This document shows, one piece after another, positions 8,507-16,734 of a stretch of 31,843 nucleotides of DNA. Under the pieces are notes generated by a model, which worked only from the letters and a program-made list of their open reading frames with translations, was not told the origin of the DNA and made no database searches. The number at the start of each line of letters is the position of its first letter. Positions within the stretch are counted from its first letter, which is position 1. This stretch comes from Jeotgalibacillus marinus (GTDB lineage Bacteria > Bacillota > Bacilli > Bacillales > Jeotgalibacillaceae), in NCBI RefSeq assembly GCF_040801915.1, contig NZ_JBFMIA010000023.1, forward strand, positions 1-31,843, read 5' to 3'. The translations under genes were made by a program, and so were the position numbers.

Positions 8507-9394
8507 ATGAAACCACACACATTTACCATTAACATTCCACACGATTTAGTTGGGATTACTATAGAGGAAGCGCTAAAAACATACTGGGGCTTTAGTAAAA
8601 AAACGATTCATCAATGGCGCATGGACAAGGCGATTGATTTAAATGGAGAGCTTACACAGTGGAAAGTCGAACTGGCTTCTTTCGATCGTCTAAGTATACG
8701 ACTTAGTGAAGAAGCGCAAACGTATCCAGCCACGGACCTAGCGATTTTGCCTCTTTATGAAGATGATCATTTATTGATTGTGAATAAACCTGCTGGCATG
8801 GACACTCATCCAAATAGCCCTGCCAATACTAATACATTGGCTAATGGTGTGGTTCACTATTTAATGAGTAAAGGTCATAACGGCTATGCACAACCAATCC
8901 ACCGCCTCGATCGCGACACAACCGGCGCCATTCTTTTTGCAAAGCATTCTGCTGTAAAACCATTGCTTGATCGATTACTTGAACAACGTCTAATTAAACG
9001 GACTTATTGGGCTTTAGTTGAAGGTGAAATGAAGAAGAACTCTGGGACGATTAAAGACCCGATTGGAAATGATCGTCATCACAATACAAGAAAACGTATT
9101 TCTCCAAATGGTCAACACGCGATTACGCATTTTAAAAAAATCAACTTTAAAGAGGACCTACACGTAACATGGCTAGAACTAAAATTAGATACTGGCCGTA
9201 CCCATCAGATACGTGTTCACCTTTCTTATTTAGGTCATCCATTAGCTGGGGACGAGTTGTACGGAGGGAAAAAGTCTCCTGATTTTATGGCTCAAGCACT
9301 TCACGCTGTTCGATTATCCTTTAAGCATCCACTGACAAGTGAAATCATTGATGTAAAAGCTCCTGAATTGCACGTTCCACCACGTTTTAACTAA
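8507..9394 (+). CDS. RluA-family pseudouridine synthase (YhcT-like)
   Basis: 295 aa. The catalytic block IHRLDRDTTGAILFAK (D135) and the C-terminal motif TGRTHQIRVHLSYLGHPLAGD identify an RluA/RluD-type enzyme that converts uridine to pseudouridine in rRNA or tRNA. Residues 1-70 look like an S4-related or extended N-terminal region typical of the group. ATG start behind AAGGAG. B. subtilis has three members (YlyB, YjbO, YhcT). Neighbouring yhcY/yhcZ favour YhcT, but I cannot fix which paralogue or which target base from the sequence alone, so I give no symbol. Transcribed alone. Confidence 0.9.
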   Translation: MKPHTFTINIPHDLVGITIEEALKTYWGFSKKTIHQWRMDKAIDLNGELTQWKVELASFDRLSIRLSEEAQTYPATDLAILPLYEDDHLLIVNKPAGMDTHPNSPANTNTLANGVVHYLMSKGHNGYAQPIHRLDRDTTGAILFAKHSAVKPLLDRLLEQRLIKRTYWALVEGEMKKNSGTIKDPIGNDRHHNTRKRISPNGQHAITHFKKINFKEDLHVTWLELKLDTGRTHQIRVHLSYLGHPLAGDELYGGKKSPDFMAQALHAVRLSFKHPLTSEIIDVKAPELHVPPRFN

Positions 9395-9582
9395 ATTATT
9401 GAGTTATTGAAAAGGATTTAAAATAGAATAATTTATCCAAGACACTCTTCCTTATCCTTAAAAAGATAAGATAAAGCACTGGACTATTCCCTCACGAGCT
9501 GCATAAAATAAAGGTATTTGATCGTTCGATCGTGTTCTTATTTACGAACGAATAAAAATCACTAGGAAAGTAGGCGAATAGT

Positions 9583-10116
9583 GTGACGTTGTTAATTATA
9601 AGTGGAAGTTCCAGAAAGAATGGAAATACGGAGACACTAGCAAAGGAAGCGGCATCTCAATATAATGGTGAGGTTAAGTGGATTCATTTACGAGAGAAAA
9701 ATATTCAGCAGATTGTAGATGAAAGACATGAAGAAGCAGGTTTTACACCAGTTGATGATGATCATCTTGAGCTAGTAGAACAAATGTTACAAGCTGATGT
9801 TCTTCTATTTGCCACTCCCGTATACTGGTATGGTATGAGTGGATACATGAAAACTTTCATTGATCGATGGTCACAAGCTATGAGAGATGAAGATCTTGAT
9901 TTCAAGAATCGCATCAAAAATAAACCATCCTACCTTATAATTTGTGGAGGCAACGAGATCTCCATAAAGGGAATACCTCTTGTTCTTCAATTCCGTCACA
10001 CATTTGAGTTCTTAAGCATGGACTTTAAAAAATACTTTATTGGGGAAGCAAGACGACCAGGTGACATACTTAACGAACCTCATCAACTTGCTCAAGCTAA
10101 GCTTTTACTGGAGTAG
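9583..10116 (+). CDS. NADPH-dependent FMN reductase / flavodoxin-fold oxidoreductase
   Basis: 177 aa with a flavodoxin-like fold. The FMN phosphate-binding loop is SGSSRKNGNTETLA near the N-terminus; TPVYWYGMSGYMKTFIDRW is the second flavin/dimer motif. Proteins of this group reduce FMN, quinones or azo compounds with NAD(P)H. The start is GTG at 9583 with only a weak ribosome binding site (AGGAAAG about 14 nt upstream). The 9395-9582 spacer contains short palindromes (for example GATCGTTCGATC near 9522), which may be operator sites. A strong terminator follows. The substrate cannot be told from sequence. Confidence 0.85.
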   Translation: MTLLIISGSSRKNGNTETLAKEAASQYNGEVKWIHLREKNIQQIVDERHEEAGFTPVDDDHLELVEQMLQADVLLFATPVYWYGMSGYMKTFIDRWSQAMRDEDLDFKNRIKNKPSYLIICGGNEISIKGIPLVLQFRHTFEFLSMDFKKYFIGEARRPGDILNEPHQLAQAKLLLE

Positions 10117-10172
10117 AGATCCTTTTTCTCTAAACGCATAGCTTTGAAATGTGAAAGTATAGAAAAACCTTA

Positions 10173-10206
10173 GAGAAATTACCCTGATGAGGTAATTTCT
10201 CCTTTT
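10173..10206 (+). terminator. Terminator of the flavin reductase gene
   Basis: Perfect 11-bp stem (GAGAAATTACC with GGTAATTTCTC), 7-nt loop, then TTTT. It lies between two convergent genes. Confidence 0.85.
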
Positions 10207-10337
10207 ATCTGAATCTCATTCTAACCTTGTAATACAGACTTTGTAAGACCGATGTGTATCGGGTTCCTCCGTCGCTATGAAAGATATCCTCTTCTCTTTA
10301 AAGCGCTTTCTATTGTCTTCAAAACAATTATTCTATC

Positions 10338-11711
10338 TTATTTTTGAACAATCTTGATCGCCTTTTCGTGTGCCTCTACAGTGCGTGTAATGTCTTCTTC
10401 TGTATGAACGACTGACATTGAGTAACGGTTAAGCGGTTTAGTATAGACTCCGAGCTTCAATAGTTCATAGTCAAGCTTTTTTCTCAAGGTAGTATCGGCT
10501 TTACCCATATCTCGGTAGTTTTTAATTCTGCTTTTTGAAAGGATGATGTTGAAAATACTGCCTTCTCCAACTGTCTGCATCGGGATGTCATAACGTTTAT
10601 ATACGTCTTCGAGCTGATTTCTAAGCGATCTCGTATTGAAGAAAAGTGCTTCCATTGTGCCTTCTCTCTCAAGCACTTCAATTGTCGCAAGTCCTGACGC
10701 TAATATTGTTGGGTGGCCATTGTATGTTCCGCTGTGGAACAATGCATCATTTTTGTTTTTATTTTCAGCGCCTGCCGTTAAAATATCTCTACCACGATCA
10801 GGGGCACTGATTTGCATGATTTCTTTCTTTCCTCCGATTGCACCTACAGGGAATCCACCACCAAGTACCTTTCCGAGCGCAGTAAGATCTGGTTTAATTC
10901 CGTATTTTTTTTGTGCCCCGCCAAGTGATAATCTGAATCCAGTTTTCACTTCATCAAAGATGAGCAGAATACCGAGTTCCTCTGTTAACGCTCTGAGCCC
11001 TGTTATGAATTCTTGATCAGCCGGAATGAATCCTCCTTGAATTGGTTCCATTATAATTGAAGAAATTTCATGTGCTCTTGCCCGTAAAATTTTCTCCGTC
11101 GATGCTAAATCGTTGAATGGGAGAATAACGGTATTTTCTACATAATAGTCAGGAATTCCCTGAGATTCTGGAACTGCATTCGGGATTACCGCGTCACCTG
11201 CTTGTTCCACTTCAGGATTGACACTCAGCAAAACTTGATCATATCCTCCGTGATAATGACCTTCAAATTTGGCAAGCTTCTGTTTCCCTGTATAAGCCAT
11301 CGCAGTTCTGATTGCAAGCAACGTAGCTTCTAAGCCGGAGTTTGTAAATCTGACCATTTCAATCCCCGGGTAAAGTGAAATTAATTTTTCAGCCATGACC
11401 GTTTCTAAACGGTGAGGCGTACCAAAAATCGTTGTGCCTGCTTCCTTCATTTGTCCCATTGCTGCTTCAAATACAGAAGGATAACCATGACCTAGAATCA
11501 GTGCACCGTAACAGAGGAGGTAGTCGATATATTCATTTTTGTCGACATCATAAAGCTTACTCCCCTTTCCCTTTTCCATAATGATCGGGTGAGGAGCGAT
11601 ATACTTGATATTTGCTGTAACACCACCTGGGATCACTTTTTTCGCATTCTCGAATAACTGCGCTGATTGCTTTGTATTCTCAGATAATAGCTCTAATTTT
11701 GTTGTCTCCAA
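10338..11711 (-). CDS. Class-III aminotransferase, glutamate-1-semialdehyde aminomutase-like
   Basis: 457-aa PLP enzyme of the fold-type I class III group. The PLP lysine is K281 in LTALGKVLGGGFPVGA, the ring-contact aspartate is in IFDEVKTGFR, and the cofactor-binding block includes TNSGLEATLLAIRTA and GHYHGGYD. The closest pattern is HemL, but it is longer, with insertions near residues 165-185 and 310-325, and it stands alone without other haem genes. It is therefore probably a paralogue acting on another amino acid or sugar. The start is best placed at TTG 11709-11711, eight nt after GGAGG; a GTG at 11724-11726 would overlap that site. Downstream of it lies the convergent flavin reductase, upstream a decayed insertion sequence. 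Confidence 0.85.
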   Translation of the reverse strand: METTKLELLSENTKQSAQLFENAKKVIPGGVTANIKYIAPHPIIMEKGKGSKLYDVDKNEYIDYLLCYGALILGHGYPSVFEAAMGQMKEAGTTIFGTPHRLETVMAEKLISLYPGIEMVRFTNSGLEATLLAIRTAMAYTGKQKLAKFEGHYHGGYDQVLLSVNPEVEQAGDAVIPNAVPESQGIPDYYVENTVILPFNDLASTEKILRARAHEISSIIMEPIQGGFIPADQEFITGLRALTEELGILLIFDEVKTGFRLSLGGAQKKYGIKPDLTALGKVLGGGFPVGAIGGKKEIMQISAPDRGRDILTAGAENKNKNDALFHSGTYNGHPTILASGLATIEVLEREGTMEALFFNTRSLRNQLEDVYKRYDIPMQTVGEGSIFNIILSKSRIKNYRDMGKADTTLRKKLDYELLKLGVYTKPLNRYSMSVVHTEEDITRTVEAHEKAIKIVQK

Positions 11712-11814
11712 CAGTAGAACCTCCACATCTTTTTAATTTTTCTTTCTTTTTTCATACTAACATGAAATCACTAGTATCGAGTCGTTTTTTAACAGAATAA
11801 TCTGAAATTATTTT

Positions 11815-12089
11815 TGAGACAATAAGACAAGACCTGAATAAGGGTACTGAACTATTGATATGAGACCATTTTATAAAACACCATTTAGACTTCCATCCAT
11901 AGAAATTCTTTTGGAGGGATGGAAGTCTAATTTTCTTGGATTTCTTTATTATGATTAATTTACCTTCTATTTTTCTTTGACTACTGCCCATTTAGTTTCA
12001 CTTGTATATACGTTTATGCCCACGCAAAACACCTCCGATAAATGTACTTGTTTACAGTAACATTTACGAAGGTGTTTTATATTGTCTCA
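11815..12089 (-). mobile_element. Decayed IS3-like insertion sequence, internally deleted
   Basis: Ten-base inverted termini TGAGACAATA stand at 11815-11824 and 12080-12089. Inside the right end, GGAGGTG and a GTG start (minus strand, about 12022) open a frame reading VGINVYTSETKWAVVKEK, the typical opening of IS3-family OrfA in Bacillaceae. It hits a stop; a one-base shift restores KIEGKLIIIKK. The catalytic OrfB is missing, so only about 275 bp remain. An imperfect palindrome (12026-12045 with 12060-12078) lies between the right end and the start. I see no clear target duplication. The family name is from the motif memory, not a search. Confidence 0.6.
11886..11929. repeat. 13-bp perfect inverted repeat inside the IS remnant
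   Basis: TAGACTTCCATCC (11886-11898) pairs with 11917-11929 across an 18-nt loop; a T-rich stretch follows on the plus strand. It may be a fossil terminator or a nested palindromic insertion. It interrupts the decayed OrfA frame. Confidence 0.6.
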
Positions 12090-12209
12090 ATAAGGTTAGT
12101 CCAAAGCAGTGTTCCCCGATTAGGGGTTCTTCTACTTTAAGGAGGTTAGTCATTTTAGGCAAGGTCTCTTGATGTAATTGTTACCAGTTGTGCGAGAATC
12201 GATTGATTG

Positions 12210-13673
12210 TTATTGATTTATTTTTTCTAGAAATGGTGCTAGGTCAATCTTTAAGTGGTCTGCCAAGCGTTTACCAAGTTCTGGGTCTGCCCGGTAGAAG
12301 TTGCAAATGGCAATCAAAACAGTTTGTTCTTTTTTAACTTGAGATAAATCATTAGTTAGGTTTTTGAGTAACTCTGCCTTCGTTTCTTCGCTGTAGCTGC
12401 GATAAATTTCTCCAGCCTGGTTAAAATTATCGACTTTAGTAATTTTTTGACGCCCCGCTACTCCGCTAATTGGCTGTTTTGACTCGGTGAATCCCTCCTC
12501 TTCAGCAGGGGTATCTTCATAGCTGTTTGGCTCGTAGTTGATGTGGCCTTTTGGTTGTTTCATAGGCATCGCACCGTCACGTTGATAGTTATCTACTTTC
12601 GCAAATGGACAGTTGATTGGGAGTTGAAGATAGTTAGGTCCCACTCGGTGACGCTGTGTATCTGAATAAGAGAATAGACGACCTTGGAGTAATTTATCTT
12701 CAGATGGCTGAATTCCTGGCACTAATACACCTGGATTAAACCCTACAGACTCTGTTTCTGCGAATACGTTCTCTACGTTTCGGTTTAAAATCATCGTTCC
12801 TACGTGATGATAAGGAAAGTCCTTTTCTAGCCAATCCTTTGTAGCATCAAGTGGATCAAAGTCATAGTTATCCATATCAGCAGGATCAAGGAGCTGCACA
12901 AAAAGATCCCATTCAGGGAAGTCTTCCTTGTCAATTGCTTGATAAAGATCATTACTCGCATGGTTAAAGTCTTTACCTTGAATTTTTTCAGCTTCTTCCA
13001 TGCTCAAGCTTTCAACACCCACTTTTGGTACCCAGCGAAGTTTAATGTATGTTGTATTCCCGTGATCATTAACCCATTTTAATGAGTGAACACTTGATCC
13101 CCTCATATGGCGATAGCTCTTTGGAATTCCTTCATTGGTAAACAAGTGCACCATCATATTCGTTGATTCTGGTGATAGTGACATAAAGTCCCAATAACGA
13201 GATGGATCCTGGATATTTGTTCTTGGGTCTGGTTTAAGTGAATGAACCATATCGGGGAATTTAATTGTGTCACGGATGAAAAATACTGGTAAGTTATTCC
13301 CTACAAAATCCCAATTCCCTTCCTCGGTATAAAATTTTACTGAAAACCCACGAGGATCACGAAGTGTTTCAGGAGAATGATTTCCATGAATAACTGTTGA
13401 AAAGCGTGCAAAGACAGGTGTTTCTGTACCTTCTTTTTGAAATAAATGAGCTTTCGTATATCGCTTCATGCTATTTTTTGTGATAAATACTCCGTGTGCA
13501 CCAGCTCCACGCGCATGGACGACACGTTCTGGAACACGCTCGCGGTCAAAATGAGCTAATTTCTCAATTAGTTGATAATCCTCTAATAGGATCGGTCCTC
13601 TTTCACCAGCTGTTCTTGAGTTCTGATTATCACCAATTGGTACACCTTGATTCGTCGTTAAACGTTTAGTCAA
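12210..13673 (-). CDS. katA: Monofunctional haem catalase KatA
   Basis: About 487-490 aa, typical of small-subunit clade 3 catalases. It shows the distal His in RVVHARGAGAHG, distal Asn in DFVGNNLPVFFIRD, and proximal Tyr in RLFSYSDTQRHR, the haem ligand. It converts H2O2 to water and oxygen in the cytoplasm. Start: TTG at 13671-13673 lies nine nt after AGGGAG; the ATG at 13680-13682 abuts the ribosome binding site and seems unlikely, though automated calls may take it. An exact PerR operator and a SigA promoter stand upstream, so induction by peroxide through PerR is expected. No distinct terminator is seen before the IS remnant. Confidence 0.96.
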   Translation of the reverse strand: MTKRLTTNQGVPIGDNQNSRTAGERGPILLEDYQLIEKLAHFDRERVPERVVHARGAGAHGVFITKNSMKRYTKAHLFQKEGTETPVFARFSTVIHGNHSPETLRDPRGFSVKFYTEEGNWDFVGNNLPVFFIRDTIKFPDMVHSLKPDPRTNIQDPSRYWDFMSLSPESTNMMVHLFTNEGIPKSYRHMRGSSVHSLKWVNDHGNTTYIKLRWVPKVGVESLSMEEAEKIQGKDFNHASNDLYQAIDKEDFPEWDLFVQLLDPADMDNYDFDPLDATKDWLEKDFPYHHVGTMILNRNVENVFAETESVGFNPGVLVPGIQPSEDKLLQGRLFSYSDTQRHRVGPNYLQLPINCPFAKVDNYQRDGAMPMKQPKGHINYEPNSYEDTPAEEEGFTESKQPISGVAGRQKITKVDNFNQAGEIYRSYSEETKAELLKNLTNDLSQVKKEQTVLIAICNFYRADPELGKRLADHLKIDLAPFLEKINQ

Positions 13674-13706
13674 TCTTTTCATCTCCCTATCTAGTTATTT
13701 AAATTA

Positions 13707-13721
13707 AAATAATTATTATTT
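13707..13721. promoter_or_regulatory. Second PerR-like box in the katA leader
   Basis: The core ATAATTATTAT matches the centre of the PerR consensus, with only the two outer bases on each side wrong. It lies between the katA promoter and the ribosome binding site, where a repressor could block early elongation. Confidence 0.4.
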
Positions 13722-13733
13722 GATATACTATAT

Positions 13734-13761
13734 ATTTTACTGAAAACAACAGCCGTGTCAA
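13734..13761 (-). promoter_or_regulatory. SigA promoter of katA
   Basis: On the minus strand a perfect TTGACA (13756-13761) and TAAAAT (13734-13739) are 16 bp apart. The PerR box lies 9 bp upstream of the -35. Confidence 0.7.
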
Positions 13762-13770
13762 CTATTTTAT

Positions 13771-13785
13771 TTATAATTATTATAA
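13771..13785. promoter_or_regulatory. PerR operator upstream of katA
   Basis: TTATAATTATTATAA matches the B. subtilis PerR box consensus at all 15 positions. PerR is the metal-dependent peroxide-sensing repressor and katA is one of its standard targets. The perR gene itself is not in this window. Confidence 0.85.
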
Positions 13786-13946
13786 AATGATAACTATAAT
13801 AATAAAAACCTTTTCAATTTGACCTGTCATTCAAACGATGCCACAATTGAAAAGCTCGTTTTTACAAAAAATACACCTCTCAGTATATTAAAATGGAACA
13901 ACAAAAATGACCGATTCACTTTAAGAGTTATTTATCGTTCATTTTC

Positions 13947-13975
13947 TTGACAGGGCTTTTTATCTGTATTATATT
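13947..13975 (+). promoter_or_regulatory. SigA promoter of the first nitroreductase gene
   Basis: TTGACA and TATATT are separated by exactly 17 bp, about 75 bp before the ATG. This element is absent in front of the second copy. Confidence 0.75.
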
Positions 13976-13982
13976 AAACCTT

Positions 13983-14004
13983 GTTACTAATAACTAAAAG
14001 TAAC
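13983..14004 (+). promoter_or_regulatory. Probable YodB-type operator (inverted repeat)
   Basis: GTTACT and AGTAAC form an inverted repeat with a 10-nt spacer, placed at about the transcription start. HxlR/DUF24-family repressors such as YodB bind TTACTA...TAGTAA-like sites before quinone/diamide-inducible genes, including yodC, the family to which the following gene belongs. The assignment is inferred; no yodB gene is in the window. Confidence 0.45.
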
Positions 14005-14051
14005 TAACTTAATTTTTGCAACTAAATCTAATTATATGGAGGAACATGAAT

Positions 14052-14678
14052 ATGTCTGTATCTACTTTAGAAAAAAATGTTCTGACGGTCATGCAAGAGC
14101 GTCGTTCGACGAAACAATATGATCGAAATGCGGAAATTTCGCGAGAAGAACTTATGGAGTTGCTTGAAGTTGCTGGTCAATCACCATCCGCTTGGAATCT
14201 TCAACATTGGAATTTCCTCGCGTTTCATAATAAAGAATCACAAGAAAAACTGCTTCCAATTGCATACAATCAGCAACAGGTTGGAGATGCGTCAGCAGTG
14301 ATCGCCGTATTAGGTGATTTACGTGCAAATGAAAATGTTGATCCCGTTTTTGATTCAGCCGTAAAAGAAGGACAAATGCCAGAAGAAATCAAAAAAGCGT
14401 ATACCGGACAAATTCAAGGGGCCTATGCAAACGAACAATTTGGACGCGATGCTGCTTTTACAAATGCTTCATTAGCTGCTATGCAATTGATGCTTGCCGC
14501 TCAAGCGAAGGGCTGGGATACATGCGCAATTGGTGGGTTCAACCCTGCTCAACTAGTGGAGGAATTCGACATTTCCGATCGCTATATTCCAGTAATGCTT
14601 ATTACGGTTGGAAAGGGCACAGAAAAACCACGTAAGAGTAGTCGCTTGGATATCAACCAATTGGTTACGTTTGTCTAA
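14052..14678 (+). CDS. Nitroreductase family protein, YodC-like (copy 1)
   Basis: 208 aa, flavin-dependent nitroreductase fold. Motifs include RRSTKQYD (FMN phosphate contact), SAWNLQHWNFLAFH, AYNQQQ, and the C-terminal DTCAIGGFNPAQL. Such enzymes reduce nitroaromatics or quinones with NAD(P)H and FMN. Within Bacillus it most resembles YodC, a YodB-regulated electrophile-stress gene. The ATG at 14052 lies nine nt after GGAGG; the closer ATG at 14046 is too near that site. A nearly identical copy lies at 18881-19504 (17 substitutions and one residue deletion by my count). This copy keeps the promoter and likely operator, so it is probably the ancestral locus. Confidence 0.92.
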   Translation: MSVSTLEKNVLTVMQERRSTKQYDRNAEISREELMELLEVAGQSPSAWNLQHWNFLAFHNKESQEKLLPIAYNQQQVGDASAVIAVLGDLRANENVDPVFDSAVKEGQMPEEIKKAYTGQIQGAYANEQFGRDAAFTNASLAAMQLMLAAQAKGWDTCAIGGFNPAQLVEEFDISDRYIPVMLITVGKGTEKPRKSSRLDINQLVTFV

Positions 14679-14840
14679 TCAAACTTCGACAGTTCGACGT
14701 GATTTTTTTACCGAACAGCTTGGTGATGGCATCTTCATTATCAAATGATCCAATCATTTGACGCTTACACCATATAAAGGGTCTTCACTACTCCTCGTTG
14801 AAGAAATCCACACAACTGTCGAAAAATCCTCTACAGGCTA

Positions 14841-14875
14841 AAGAGATAGTGCATTTATTGCACTATCTCTTTTTT
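14841..14875 (+). terminator. Terminator of nitroreductase copy 1
   Basis: Perfect 13-bp stem (AAGAGATAGTGCA), 5-nt loop and T-run. The homologous hairpin follows copy 2. The next base starts the IS6-like terminal repeat. Confidence 0.85.
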
Positions 14876-15091
14876 GGTACTGTTGAAAAACATTTTGATA
14901 GAGAACATAGAGCCACTGTTTCAGTTCTACTACCATGGATGCTGCAATCCCAAACAATTCATGTATGATTTCAACTTCATTTTGGGCAGACTCCACTTGT
15001 CAGTGAGGTTGTCCTTTTTTCACCATATTCATTGCTTCCACGCTAACGCGAGGTTTACAAACATGAGGAGCAGCCAAGGCTTTCTTTAAAA
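14876..15091 (-). mobile_element. IS6-family remnant: terminal repeat and 3' end of the transposase
   Basis: The plus strand at 14876 reads GGTACTGTTGAAAAAC, close to IS6/IS240-type termini (GGTTCTGTTGCAAAG-like). Immediately inside, the minus strand encodes VSVEAMNMVKKGQPH, a stop codon, then QVESAQNEVEIIHELFGIAA. This resembles the C-terminal end of Bacillus IS6-family transposases (IEAMHMIKKGQ ... QNQ..FIHELFGIAS). The DDE core is absent, so the element is dead. It sits exactly where homology between the regions downstream of the two nitroreductase genes breaks. The 15092-15328 bases beyond it hold no gene I recognise. Confidence 0.6.
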
Positions 15092-15328
15092 AGCACTTGA
15101 CTGTTTATTTATCTCTTAATTCGAAACGTATGTGAAAGTAAAAGGTCAATTGATGTATTTATATCGAGCAGTGGATTCAGAGAGGAATACGATATGGAAG
15201 TAAAAACAGATTGCTGTGGCTGAAGAAGAGAAGAAAATGGGATTTCAAACAAATTTGATTGGCAGACGCGTGTCCATGCATGCAAGCGCAGATTATACCG
15301 ACTAAGGAAGAGAATCAAGAAAATCTTA

Positions 15329-16093
15329 TTAGCATCTGGTTCTATAACGATTTGAATCTCGGTCTCTGTAGCAAGGAGGGGTGACAGGTGACTTAGATAC
15401 CTTCGTATCAATTTGTTGTAGTTGTAATACTTTTACAGTAAGGTCAAGGACAATCTTTTCTCGTAGTGTATCAAACGTTTCATGCGCATCTACAGGACAT
15501 GGAGAAAAGTCAATTTCAAAAAAATCTGCACTGACTAACTCGCAGTAGGGTTGCTCATTATAAAAAACTTTATTTTCAAAGAAGTATTTATCTTGACGTG
15601 GAGTAATCCCGTCTTTCGGATTAATTAATCGAGAACTACTTTCTGAAGATCCATTTAAAATCGGATTATTTAAAAATTCAGTAGCCCCACCGATTTCTGT
15701 GAAACCAGAAAATAGAACATCGGCAATTCGATCTTGAATGACGCCGTTACACTCCTTTGTCGCATATTCAATGTTTTTGCGAATAAATCCCCCTACAAAT
15801 AATTTAGCTTTTGTTACGAAACGGTCTTCTCCTTTGGCTGCAAATTCTACAGGTACCAGTTTACATTGCGTTAAAAATACATCTTTCCCCACTCGCTTAA
15901 TTTCGAATGCAGGTGGATCAAGTGGAATATCTGCTTCGACAACAATTTGAATTTTGGGCTCTACTAATACCACTGGAACTTTAACGAACGATACAGCAGG
16001 AGGAGTAGGTTTGATTGATTCACTCGTTAAAGGGGGTTGTGTCATTGATTCTACTGGACAAACAGGATCAATTTTATTATGGTTTTGACTCAT
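15329..16093 (-). CDS. Spore-surface protein, CsxC/SPOCS-like, 254 aa
   Basis: The protein starts with a Pro/Thr-rich leader (about 1-35). It continues with VPVVLVEPKIQIVVEADIPL, VFLTQCKLVP and an AKLFVGGFIRKNIEYAT block, which resembles the beta-strand pattern of SPOCS/DUF3794-type and CsxC-type spore-coat or exosporium proteins. Seven cysteines are spread along it. There is no signal peptide. ATG start behind AAAGGAGG. A SigK-like promoter lies upstream. A paralogue with a virtually identical 5' end is cut by the left edge of the window. The C-terminal tail (about 235-254) is Arg/Pro-rich and may not belong to the domain. Location in the coat/exosporium is inferred. Confidence 0.75.
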   Translation of the reverse strand: MSQNHNKIDPVCPVESMTQPPLTSESIKPTPPAVSFVKVPVVLVEPKIQIVVEADIPLDPPAFEIKRVGKDVFLTQCKLVPVEFAAKGEDRFVTKAKLFVGGFIRKNIEYATKECNGVIQDRIADVLFSGFTEIGGATEFLNNPILNGSSESSSRLINPKDGITPRQDKYFFENKVFYNEQPYCELVSADFFEIDFSPCPVDAHETFDTLREKIVLDLTVKVLQLQQIDTKVSKSPVTPPCYRDRDSNRYRTRC

Positions 16094-16130
16094 TAACGAT
16101 CCTCCTTTCTTTGAAATTTTCTTACCATTC

Positions 16131-16156
16131 TATAGTATTCTGCATATGGCATTCGT
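16131..16156 (-). promoter_or_regulatory. SigK-like promoter of the 254-aa coat-type gene
   Basis: On the minus strand AATACTATA (one base off CATAnnnTA) lies 15 bp after an AC, about 38 bp before the start codon. Confidence 0.35.
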
Positions 16157-16324
16157 GTATAAGCGTATACAATAGTCATATCAAACATTTTTTATAACAA
16201 AAATGTAGTGGATAATCCCATCCTAATTTTAGACATAAGAAAAGGCAATCGGTAAGGTTATCAACTTGCATCTTTAGGGGTGGAGTGTCAACGATACGAA
16301 TAGTTATATATCATATATATAGCT

Positions 16325-16368
16325 AAGACCGCCTTGTACACTAAATACTAAATATACAAGGCGGTCTT
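16325..16368 (-). terminator. Strong hairpin downstream of the 64-aa gene
   Basis: Perfect 14-bp stem AAGACCGCCTTGTA with a 16-nt AT-rich loop. T-runs after it are short on both strands, so termination may be inefficient or Rho-assisted. The rest of 16157-16495 shows no gene. Confidence 0.5.
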
Positions 16369-16495
16369 TGGTGTGTTAGTAAAAATATATGATTCCATGT
16401 GAACAGAGGATGAAAAGTGTTCGTGCGAATGACATATTAATAATGATTACTTCGGATTACTGAGTGGGAATTTTCATACACTACCGTAAATTATA

Positions 16496-16690
16496 CTAAC
16501 CGAATTGAACGCTTAAAATTTCCTCAGAATTAACAACCAAATAACCAGAAACAGTTCCAAAAGTAGCTATCTTAGCTGGTTCATTACAACAGCCCCCTAA
16601 GTTCTCAACAGTTTCTATAGCTCCACCAACGTTGACAGTTTCTATAGGTGTATTTGGAGGAACCGTAGCCAGAATGTTCTCAATAGCCAT
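16496..16690 (-). CDS. Small hypothetical protein, 64 aa, probable spore-surface component
   Basis: MAIENILATVPPNTPIETV, then Gly/Val/Asn-rich sequence with a single CC pair (GGCCNEP) and ending in EEILSVQFG. It is short, has no membrane helix and has low charge. I chose the ATG at 16690, 11 nt after AGGAGG; a GTG at 16702 would overlap that site. About 36 bp before it, minus-strand AATATACTA is one base off the SigK -10. Its CC pair, beta-like composition and neighbours suggest a coat or exosporium role, but I do not recognise the family. Confidence 0.6.
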   Translation of the reverse strand: MAIENILATVPPNTPIETVNVGGAIETVENLGGCCNEPAKIATFGTVSGYLVVNSEEILSVQFG

Positions 16691-16734
16691 AAATGCATTC
16701 ACCTCCTATTTATAAATTCAATATCTAGTATATT

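Noticed and set aside
10298..10309. TTAAAGCGCTTT as a CcpA cre site
   Set aside because: It is palindromic and cre-like but lies between the 3' ends of two convergent genes, lacks the flanking TG/CA, and has no promoter nearby.
10338..11711. Naming this gene hemL
   Set aside because: Motifs are HemL-like, but the length, inserts and isolated context argue for a paralogue, so no symbol is given.
15109..15411. 100-codon minus-strand frame overlapping the end of the CsxC-like gene
   Set aside because: It overlaps the real gene out of frame, lacks a ribosome binding site and has a random-like composition.
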